Translations under genes and position numbers: made by a program
In this document: in pieces, positions 55,816 through 64,000 of the stretch
Layout of the letters: each line of letters opens with the position of its first letter
Position numbering within the stretch: position 1 is the first letter of the stretch
From: Mallotus nudiflorus
Taxonomy: Eukaryota; Streptophyta; Magnoliopsida; Malpighiales; Euphorbiaceae
Direction: 5' to 3'
Assembly: GCA_947683625.1 (NCBI GenBank)
Contig: CANTUR010000285.1
Location: forward strand, 1,426,001-1,490,000
Length of the DNA: 64,000 bases
Notes under the pieces: generated by a model
What the model saw: only the letters and a program-made list of their open reading frames with translations
Databases searched by the model: none
What the model was told of the DNA's origin: nothing

Positions 55816-56885
55816 TGACGTGAAGTTCCTGTTTAGAAGTAATAAGAGTCCAATGCCTTTGAATCTTATATTTGCTATCATAGTTAGAAAGATGCTTATA
55901 AGGGGATGTCAAGGTTATTTAGATATGGTTAGAGATATAAAGGCAGATAAAGGGATACTTAAGAATTTACTAGTTATGTGTGAATTTTTGGATATTTTTC
56001 CTGAAGAATTATCAAGATTTCCATTAGGTAGAGAGATAGAATTTTGTATTGATGTTGTACCTGGTATAGATCCTATTTCTATGCCACCTTATAGAATGAC
56101 ACCTGCAAAGTTGAAAAAACTTAAAGATCAGTTACAAGAATTACTTAATAAGGGTTTCCTTAGACCTAACACATCTCCTTGGGGTGCATTGGTGTTATTT
56201 GTAAGGAAGAAGGATAGTAGTCTCCGACTTTGTATTGACTATAGGCAGTTAAACAAAGTCACTATTAAGAACAAGTATCCTCTTCTGAGAATTGATGACT
56301 TATTTGATTAGCTTCAAGGAACTCAATGTTTTTCCAAGATTGAATTAGGGGTTAGGGTATCATCATTTAAGAATTAGAAGCAGAAATGTACCTAAGACTG
56401 CATTTCAGACAAGGTATGACAATTATGAATTCATAGTGATGTCCTTTAGGTTGACTAATGCCCCATCAACCTTTATGGACTTGATATAAGGTGTTTAGAC
56501 CATTTTGGACTGATTTGTGATAGTGTTTATTGATGATATCTTATTGTATTCAAGGAATGAGGAAGAGCATGCTATGCAATTAAGAATGGTGGTTCAGACT
56601 TTGAGAGAGCACCAACTATATGCTAAATTCTTTAAATGTGAGTTTTGGTTTGATCAAATGGAATTCTTAGGTCATGTAGTATCTAAAGACGGTATACAAG
56701 TAGATTCCAAAAAGATTGAAGCTATTACAGAGTGGTCGAGACCCACAATGGTCATTGAAATAAGGAGTTTTATGGGTTTAACCGGCTATTATAGGAGATT
56801 TTTGAAGGATTTCTCCATCACACCTTTAACAAGGTTAACTGAGAAGAATGCTAAGTTTGTGTGGATTAATAAATGTAAGTAGCAC
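55816..56885 (+). pseudogene. Chromovirus reverse transcriptase
   Basis: 55820-56311 has FLDIFPEELSRFPLGREIEF, PPYRMTPAKLKKLKDQLQEL and CIDYRQLNKVTIKNKYPL, the conserved RT entry. 56517-56882 has the polymerase box FIDDILLYS, FFKCEFWFDQMEFLGHVVSK and RSFMGLTGYYRRFLKDFS. The 200 bases between them, containing the palm motif region, are frameshifted with stops. The wording is Tekay/Del-like. Confidence 0.9.
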
Positions 56886-57380
56886 TTTCAGATTCTCAAG
56901 GATAGGTTGAATTCAGCTCTAGTGTTGACCTTACCTTTAAGGAATGAAGGGTATACAATGTATTATGATGCTTCTCAAGTAGGATTAAGGTGTGTATTAA
57001 TGCAAAATGGGAGAGTGATTGCTTATGCTTCATGCTAGTTAAAGAAGCCCGAATAGAACTATCCTACTCATGATTTGGAGATGGTGGCAGTGGTTTTTGC
57101 ATTAAAGATTTGGAGACATTACTTGTATAGTGTAAATTATGAAATATACACTAGTCATAAGATCTTAAAGTATATCTTTTAGCATAGATACTTTAACTTA
57201 AGGTAGAGGAGATGGATGTAACTCCTAAAGGAATACAATTGCTTTATTCTTTACCATCCAGGTAAAGCTAATGTGGTAGCTAACACTTTGAGTAGAAAGT
57301 TAGAAGGAAGTCTTGCTCACATTATCATAGAAAGGAGGCCAATAATAAAAGAATTGCATAAGTTGATTGACTAAGGTTAT
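56886..57380 (+). pseudogene. Chromovirus RNase H
   Basis: Reads LRNEGYTMYYDASQVGLRCV, NYPTHDLEMVAVVFALKIWR and YHPGKANVVANTLSRK, the normal order of Ty3 RNase H. The catalytic Asp of YYDAS and the Glu of LEM are present; stops occur at conserved Gln positions (for example near 57040 and 57180). Confidence 0.85.
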
Positions 57381-58681
57381 AATGGAAGGTAACCAAGACA
57401 TTTCTTTTAACTCAATTCATAATAAGATCAGTGTACTTAGACAAAGTCAAAGCAACTCAGAGAAGGGACCCATAATTGTAGAGAAAAATGTTAGAGGTGT
57501 AATAAGGTCAATCCATAAAGTTGTTTACTATGAGGGTGTATTATGTTTGGGCATTACGTTGTATGTGTCATATATAGACGAGCTTAGAAAGGAGATTATG
57601 GAAGAAGCTTACTTTTCTACTTACAGTGTTCATCCAAGTTCTACCAAGATATATCATGATTTGAAAGATACATATTAGTATAATAGGATGAAAAAAGATA
57701 TTGTAGAATTGTATCCAGTTATCTTACTTGTCAGCAAGTGAAATTGGAGCATCACTCGGGATTGTTACAATAATTGCCTATCCCATAATGGAAGTAGGAT
57801 ATGAGTGCTATGGATTTCATGATTTGATTATCTTGTACAACTGGAGGTTATGATGCTATTTGGGTGATAATTGATAGGCTAACCAAGTCAGCTCACTTTT
57901 TGCTAATTAAGAAGACATATTCTACTAATAGGTTAACAAGGTTATACATTAATCAAATTTTTTGCCTCCATGGGGTACTAGAAATTATAGTGTCTGATAG
58001 AGGAACTACTTCTACTTCAATCTTTTGACAAGAGTTGCATAAGGCTTTGGGTATGAGACTTGATTTTAGTACATCTTTTCATCTTTAAAATGATGGTTAG
58101 TTAGAAAGGACCATATAGACATTGGAAGATATGCTAAGAATGTTTGTAATAGACTTTAGTGGTCAATGGGATTTGTATTTACCATTGATTGAATTTACAT
58201 ATAACAACAGTTATCATGCAAGTATTGAGATGGTTCCATATGAAGCATTGTATGGAAGGAAGTGTATATCACCCTTGTGTTGGGAAGTTGACAAGAGACA
58301 ATTAACAGGCCCAAAATTGGTGCAAGTGACTTTAGAGAAGAATCCTATAATCCAACAAAGAGTGATGATAGCTTTTAGTTGACAAAACACTATGTTGATT
58401 CTAAGAGAAAGGATATATCATTTTATATTGAAGACATGGTATTTCTCAAGGTGTCTTTAATGAAGGGAGTAATAAGGTTTGGTAAGAAGGGTAAGCTATC
58501 TCCAAGGTATATTGAACCTGATAAAATTTGTTCAAAGGTAGGTGATGTGGCTTATAGACTGGTGTTACCACTAGAACTGTCATGGATTCATCCAATATTT
58601 CATGTCTCCATGTTGAGGAAGTACATCTTCAATCCTTCACATGTTCTTCACCCTCAAACAATGAAGCTCAGTGAAGATTTT
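57381..58681 (+). pseudogene. Chromovirus integrase, truncated before the chromodomain
   Basis: The zinc-finger region is near 57590-57680 (EEAYFSTYSVHPSSTKIYHD). The core is in fragments: SDRGTTSTS with the second Asp at about 57990, and LERTI-TLEDMLRMFV with the Glu at about 58105. Then come SYHASIEMVPYEALYGRKC and, in 58379-58680, the GPY/F-like end VGDVAYRLVLPLELSWIHPI followed by FHVSMLRKYIFNPSHVLHPQ. Chromoviruses continue from here into a chromodomain, but at 58682 the sequence switches to another element's LTR. The last residues of the predicted ORF belong to that LTR. Confidence 0.88.
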
Positions 58682-60763
58682 TGTAGACGGTGGGGTTTAG
58701 CGCGTGTCCAAGATTTTAGTAATCGCGATGCTATTTAGGCTCAGGGCCTTAGAGAACACACTAACCACTGTCACAAAGACATGGCATAGAGATGAGGAAT
58801 TGCCACCCAGGGTAATAACTAGGACAAATCAAAAAGGTGGTACTCGATTCTCTAAAAGAAAGCTAGCACCACAACCACGAGATTTTGATTACGGAATACT
58901 AACTTTTCTTAGTCTCATGTTCTTTTAGAATACTTTTATAAATGATTATTTCATCCTCTAATTACATGCAATTTTATTAAACCCTAATTAACATCCATCT
59001 ACCCAAAAAGGCAACAAGTCAATAAAATTACAAGTAAAAAATGCATCAAAAGGGCAATGTCCCTATGTCTAAACTATGTTAATTTTATTTTATAAGTTAG
59101 CTAAATATACATTTTATTTATAAGTGAAATGGAATAAAAGTGGGCCTACATTTTATTAATTAGTGAGCCTAAATCTATTTTTAGTCTTTCTAAGATATGA
59201 GCTTAAGTCTATTCAATTTTATAAAGGAAAATTAAATTAGTGGGCCTAAGTCTAAATTGGTTTTACTTTAAGTGAAATGTGGGCCTAGGTTTATTTATTT
59301 TAAAAGAAATGCAATTAAGTGGGTTGGGCTAAGTCTAGACAAGTTTTAATTAACTAAGTGGGCTTAAAATCTAATTAACCTAATGGGCCTAAATTGATTT
59401 TAATTATTTAAAACCTAAACCATTCGTTAAGCCTGTTTATTAAGTGGGTTAGACCTAAACGTGGGCCTGAGGCCCAAAAATATAAAAAATATAAAAAACA
59501 AGCCCAAAATAAATAAAACACAAAAAAATAGATCAAATAAACATTACAATTATTTTCTAAAAAAACCTAAATTAATTGCATGCAAACCCTAATTTAAGCT
59601 ACTGCCACTATTGATTTTATTTGATTTTTACCGAATTGAACCTAATTATTAATTAATTTTAAGGTACAGAAAATTAAATTTTCATTATTCTCACTACTGG
59701 GGTTATTACAAACTACGTATAAAATTAAAATTAAATAATTATACACCCAGAAATTAACATAACTACATAGAACACCAAAAATAGATAAATAAATAAATGA
59801 ATCCTAAATCCTACTGGGAAATAACATAGGCTCTTTCATGACATTCCATGGACCTTATACTCAATTTAAATATAGGCAGTATCCTCCTCAATCCACATGC
59901 ACATATCAAAATAAAAAAAAAATCAGATTAGTAGTGAAATTAAACAATCAAAAAGAGAATAACAGAATAAAAAAATTACAAAATAAAAAAATAAAAAGAA
60001 TAAAAATGACATAAAAAAAACACTGATGATTTAGATGCTGTGCAAATGCCCTTTTTTGACCCCTCAGATTGGGATTTTCACTGTTGAAATTAAATTGTTG
60101 TTGATTTCGGACTGAGATTTAATTGCTTTTGAAGACACTGGTAGTATCCAAAATTGGATTTTTTTAAAAAAGACCAGGGTGTGTGCCAGGTATTCTTTAC
60201 ATCTACATTTTAGGGTTTCTGCATTTTTTTTTGTGTAAAAACTCTCCAGAAAGAAAAAAAATCCTCTGCCAAAAAAAATCCTCTAGAAAAGAAAGAGAAG
60301 TCCCCCACATGCATCCAGACTTCGCTTTATAAAGCAGAGTCTGTGCGTACTGGTTTCCTCCAAAGGAGGAACAAACTCATCTCTTCAAAAATAACCTAAT
60401 AAGAATTTTAATTTTTAATGCATTTTGAACGCATTGAAATTTTCAACAGATAATAATAAAGATAACATTGAATTTTCAACCAATCAAAATGCTGAAAAAT
60501 CAAAAAAATACGCAAAAAATCAACTTTTATAAGTCAGAATTGTGCAATGCCAATCGACATTAAATGCCAACAATCTTTTTTAACTTTTAATTACTAAAAG
60601 ACCCTTGAAAAATTGACTTATTTTAATCAAACCCTAAAAAATGATATAATTTAGTCCTTAAAGTCCAGAAAGTTGACAATCATGTTCAATTTTTGAATGA
60701 ATTTCATCATAGGGGCTTATGTCGCAATTGTGCACAATTGCATCCCGAAATTGGGTGCTTACA
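58682..60763 (-). repeat. 3' LTR of the third Tat-like element
   Basis: 2082 bp. The plus strand begins TGTAGACGGTGGGG and ends GTGCTTACA. No primer-binding site follows its minus-strand end at 58681; instead chromovirus integrase does, so this is the 3' LTR and the junction is an insertion. ORFs called inside (for example 58704-58928) are not genes. Confidence 0.8.
59141..59506. promoter_or_regulatory. Cluster of nine TGGGCY (site II-like) motifs in the LTR
   Basis: TGGGCC/TGGGCT occurs on the plus strand at 59141, 59241, 59280, 59325, 59359, 59384 and 59462, and on the minus strand at 59471 and 59501. TGGGCY is the site II element bound by TCP factors in plant growth-related promoters. They sit in a degenerate AAGTGGGCCTAAATTTATT repeat. 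Confidence 0.5.
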
Positions 60764-60780
60764 GTTGCCCCCCTTTGTTG
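60764..60780 (-). other. Polypurine tract of the third Tat-like element
   Basis: On the minus strand CAACAAAGGGGGGCAAC directly precedes TGTAAGCACCC. The same GGGGGCAA(A)C-TGTA junction is used by the gag-only element. Confidence 0.8.
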
Positions 60781-60918
60781 CTGTTTGCTTGACAAATTGT
60801 GGCAAAGCAATAGAAGCACACAATTTTGAAAGAAAGAAATTAGGACACTTGATTATATCCTAAGTGATGGATTGATGCTGAAATTGTTGAGCAAAGTGTA
60901 GTGTTTGATAAGTCGCAC

Positions 60919-61672
60919 TATATTTCCCATGGAACGTCTAGTGGACTTTATGCAAATGAGTTTCGCTATATTCCCTATGGGATGTTTAGCGATGATAAGT
61001 TGAAGACTTGTTATAGTTCCTGTGGAACGTCTAGCAATGATGAATTTCGTTATATTCCCTGTAGGACATCTAACAATGCACACTATATTCCCTATAGGAT
61101 GTCTAGTGTAGATGAATTGAATTTCGTTATATTCCTTGTGGGACATCTAACGATGCACACTATATTCCCTGTGGGATGTCTAGTGGACGAATTGAATTTC
61201 TTTATATTCCCTGTGGGACATCTAACGATGCACGCTATATTCCCTATGGGACGTCTAGTGTAGATGAATTGAATTTTGTTATATTCCCTATGGGATGTCT
61301 AGTGTAGATGAATTGAATTTCGTTATATTCCCTGTGGGACGTCTAATGATGCACACTATATTCCCTGTAGGACATCTAGTGTAAATGAATTGAATTTCAT
61401 TATATTCCCTGTGGGACGTCTAATGATGCACATTATATTCCCTATGGGACGTCTAGTGTAGATGAATTGAATTTTGTTATATTCCCTGTGGGACATCTAA
61501 CAATGCACACTATATTCCCTATGGGATGTCTAGTGTAGATGAATTGAATTTTGTTATATTCCCTGTGGGACGTCTAATGATGCACACTATATTCCCTGTG
61601 GGATGTCTAGTGTAATTGAATTGAATTAAAAACTTGCTATAGTTCCTGTGGAACGTCTAGCAATGATGAATT
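60919..61672. repeat. Alternating 33+44-bp tandem array (77-bp composite unit)
   Basis: TATATTCCCT starts at 61051, 61084, 61128, 61161, 61203, 61236, 61280, 61324, 61357, 61401, 61434, 61478, 61511, 61555 and 61588: steps alternate 33 and 44 bp with one missing 33-bp unit and one 42-bp step. The core is TATATTCCCTGTGGGACGTCTA. Diverged edge copies with TATAGTTCCTGTGGAACGTC flank both ends (about 61012 and 61637). Reading frames on both strands here are repeat artefacts. Confidence 0.95.
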
Positions 61673-61679
61673 TCAAAGT

Positions 61680-61800
61680 TTATGTCATAATTGCTATGCA
61701 GTACATAACATAATGAAGGTTATGACTATTGTGTAGCACATAACATAATCATTTGAAATTCATATCATAACTACTGTGCAACATATGATTCCTTTGATCG
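61680..61800. repeat. Minor tandem repeat beside the main array
   Basis: Three diverged copies of TTATG-CATAA-TGCTGTGCAG-ACATAAC, about 45 bp apart (near 61687, 61720 and 61765). Confidence 0.55.
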
Positions 61801-62125
61801 AAATCATGCATGTAAAATTTAAAAAAGGAGTTCTGTAATCTTGTTCTGTATTCTATACTTGGCAGAAAATTCAGGATCACAGATTGATTATGCAGTCTTA
61901 ATAATTCAATGAATTATTAATTTGATGAATGTCATGATTTAATTAGGAATGTATTCCTAATCTAAAAGCAATAATGGACCAAATTTCAAGAAAGAAAAGA
62001 TAGATAAAATGTAAGTAAATTGGAAGGATTAAAATGGATATTCTCCATTTTATATATTCTTTCCCTTTTGTCGATTACTTCGCTTCTCTTCCTATTCTTT
62101 TCTTCTTCTTATTCCTTTTTCAATC
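61801..62125. other. Spacer upstream of the PMD gene
   Basis: No gene recognised. A CT-rich stretch at 62045-62130 may be the promoter or 5' UTR of the PMD gene. Confidence 0.4.
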
Positions 62126-63990
62126 GATCTTAGGCATTTCATTGCTGCACTTTCGACTGTTCGAGGTCGGTCTGACTGTTATTCTTTATTTTCTTTGATT
62201 GAGCAATAAAAGGATACTACCCACACTTTTCATACTCGTGTGGGTGAGCTGACCATTTCACCTATGAGTTTCTTTGCTATCACCGGGATTGCCTTTGGAG
62301 GATCCCCAGTTCCATTTGATATCAGCTATTATAGTCTTCCAGAGCATACACAGAGTCAATATGTGCGAGACTTGATCAGGTTTGCTCCAGCATGGAAGAA
62401 TCAGAAGAACGTTCTTCTTTCATTATTAGTTGAGGGATTCATATGCCTTCCTACTTCTACTCCTCATCAGATTATTCATAAGGCGAGGTGTTTCCTTTTA
62501 ATTTTATTAGGCATGACCCTCTTTTGTGAGACTGGTCATAAGGTCAGTATCGCTCTATTGGGCCCTCTTCGTAACTTAGACCGAGTTTCCACATTAGATT
62601 AGGGATCTGCTGCACTTGTTTATATTTATTACAGATTAGATATTATCTGTAGAGGTGCTGTCATGATGTGTGGCTTTTGGCACGTCTTGCATGCATGTTC
62701 TCCTTCATTTGATCTCTATAGTTTTGCTCTTCTTTGCTTTTTTTGATATGTTCTCTTTTTAGATCTGGAGCATAGAGATTGGGTTGATTCGAGGCTTTAA
62801 CATAATCAATTCTAATAGGACCTTTCCTCTGATGATGAGATGGGGTTCTTCTCACCTTCCTAGCAACAGGAATACTTTGCAGACTTACCATGATCAGTTG
62901 AACATTGTCGAGTGGCACCTGGTAAGGAAATAAGAAAATAAAATCATTAGTATGTTACAATTTAATAGAGATTAGACTTAATATACATAAATTATAGATA
63001 AACTCTGATTGGTTGGAGGGTGCTGAGGACATCCAGCAATATGATTTCATGGTGGTTGTAGCTCACTTGGAGCCTATGAGGATCATGCTCTCTGGTTATG
63101 GCTGTCTGATGTGGTATTTAGGGGAGCGAGTATATCGCTGGTCTTATGGCCCTTCTCGACATCGCATTCCATTTAATGTCCCTTCCTCCATGCTCCACAG
63201 CTCGCATCTTATAGGTTCAAAGCTGAGGGATGCACTATAAGGATATGCTGCCTCAAATTTCCTTGAGCGTTCCCGACATTATCAGCAGTTTATCCGTGAG
63301 AGCCTTTTGGAGCATGTTCCCATTGACGATGATGAGGTAATTTCATGTTATTTCAGCTTCTATTTCTAGAACCTATGATTCACTCCTTCTCTTCACAGTT
63401 TGAGGAGGTTCGCTCTCCTATTGATATGGATGAGGAGACTGAGATTGCTCCAGAGATTGAGATCCCTGATCCCAGACCTAGTCCTGGTCATCATGCTCAG
63501 CACATTGGGTCTAGTCATGATGGGGCCTTTATTGGTGCTATGCTTGGTGATGTCTCTCTTCTAGACAAATCTATATTCTACTAGACTCCCGCTGTTCAGG
63601 CTCCAGTTGAACAGCAGATGCAGTTTGGTGATGCCCAGCTTCCTAGCTTTTATCCACCAGATGCTTCTCATGTGAGTCTGTTTGCTTTATTTCTTGTATG
63701 TATATGTACACTTGACATTGATATTAATAAAATTTTACAAAACAGATTCCCCAGAAATAGGCAGAGTATCTATATGGACTTGCCTCGTCTTAGAGATTAT
63801 TTATGATGCAGGTGATAGACAGTTGGCGGGTAAGAACCCTCATTGAGACAATGCAAATGTATGCATGTAATGCATATGATATGGTGTTTTATGTGTATGT
63901 AGAGCTATTCCAGCGGTATAGAGCGGGAGAATGAGATGCTTCATCAGTAGCTTGCAAACTTGGGCTATGATTCATATAGTGCTAGGACTT
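62126..63990 (+). pseudogene. Plant mobile domain (PMD / MAIN-like) gene, antisense in the Tat-like element
   Basis: Exon-like segments on the plus strand show the PMD pattern. These are FIAALSTVRGRSD at about 62140; THTFHTRVGELTISPMSFFA then ITGIAFGGSPVPFD at 62217-62320; ARCFLLILLGMTLFC at 62483-62530; GSAALVYIYYRLDIICRGAV at 62603-62660; and YDFMVVVAHLEPMRIMLSGY with GERVYRWSYGP near 63045-63155. An acidic Pro-rich tail follows (63399-63590), then ENEMLHQ-ANLGYD-SYS at the window edge. GT donors after DDDE (63337) and after HLVR (about 62922), with AG acceptors before FEEV (63399), suggest introns. Stops at 62207, 62600 and 63238 indicate decay. PMD proteins include Arabidopsis MAIN/MAIL1, and TE-borne PMD copies are known. 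The molecular role in the TE is unknown. Confidence 0.75.
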
Positions 63991-64000
63991 CATCTACTAG

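Larger units (their letters stand above)
54901..58681 (+). mobile_element. Chromovirus (Tekay/Del-like) interior, cut before the chromodomain
   Basis: The interior holds a shrunken gag/protease remnant and recognisable RT, RNase H and integrase in chromovirus wording. It stops abruptly at 58681, where the LTR of another element (58682) begins. The chromodomain part of integrase and the 3' LTR are not in the window and may lie beyond it. Only about 0.9 kb separates the LTR from RT, so most of gag is deleted. Confidence 0.88.
58682..64000 (-). mobile_element. Third Tat/Ogre-like element, 3' part only (runs off the window)
   Basis: Read on the minus strand, a polypurine tract (60780 to 60764) is followed by an LTR that starts TGTAAGCACCC and ends CCACCGTCTACA at 58682. 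The last 60 bases of this LTR (CTTGGACACGCGCTAAACCC) closely parallel the LTR end of the gag-only element (CTTGGACGCACACTAAAC), which supports orientation and lineage. To the right lie a tandem array and an antisense PMD gene. Pol would be expected beyond 64000. No target duplication can be checked. Confidence 0.8.

Noticed and set aside
60853..61263. 97- and 120-residue ORFs on both strands
   Set aside because: They are open only because the 33+44-bp array lacks stops in those frames; the peptide repeats simply mirror the DNA repeat.
60901..61672. CRISPR-like array
   Set aside because: The unit is directly contiguous with no unique spacers, and the DNA is plant nuclear; it is a tandem repeat.

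Overview
The window is AT-rich, intron-poor nuclear DNA of a flowering plant, very probably a eudicot. No species can be named from it. It has no bacterial-style operons, rRNA or tRNA genes, or CRISPR arrays. Almost all of it is transposable elements, many nested inside one another, around a few host-gene remnants. The only near-intact host gene is a small secreted eight-cysteine lipid-transfer-like protein (6102-6467). A decayed second copy lies at 29770-30239. Both sit in a duplicated block: copy A about 3750-6910, and copy B about 26610-30369 resuming at 51829-52046.

Layout, left to right. 1-3721 holds a Copia LTR-like fragment and a truncated minus-strand Copia element with its LTR. 3750-6910 is copy A, with an 800-bp foldback and the LTP gene. 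7575-19260 is a complete but gag-only Tat/Ogre-like LTR element with target-site duplication GTAAG. It carries two tandem-repeat arrays before its 3' LTR, and its left LTR is split by a 2.6-kb solo LTR with target duplication GAATA. 20274-21178 has two decayed host genes, for chloroplast ribosomal protein bL12 and a calmodulin-like protein. About 21330-25880 is an L1-type LINE. 26610-30369 is copy B, with a MITE, a roughly 150-bp tandem array and the LTP pseudogene.

30370-51828 is a 21.5-kb insertion inside copy B. It is an old Tat-lineage Ty3/gypsy element with diverged LTRs, an antisense ORF of the 'putative gypsy type transposon' family and a 90-bp tandem array next to the polypurine tract. 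Its RNase H region is interrupted by a younger 12.1-kb Athila-type element on the minus strand (34243-46337) with 1.55-kb LTRs, gag-pol and an env-position ORF.

52047-58681 is a chromovirus (Tekay/Del-like) element. It is cut just before its chromodomain region by the 3' LTR of a third, minus-strand Tat-like element (LTR 58682-60763, continuing beyond 64000). Inside that element are a 33+44-bp alternating tandem array and, antisense to the element, a degenerate plant-mobile-domain (PMD/MAIN-like) gene.

Relative ages follow from nesting: LTP duplication, then the Tat insertion in copy B, then Athila inside Tat; the chromovirus element before the right-hand Tat; and the gag-only element before the solo LTR. 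Primer-binding sites and pol genes are damaged largely by C-to-T and G-to-A transitions, as expected of long-methylated plant repeats. The recurring theme is Tat-lineage elements carrying private tandem arrays and antisense passenger genes between pol and the 3' LTR.
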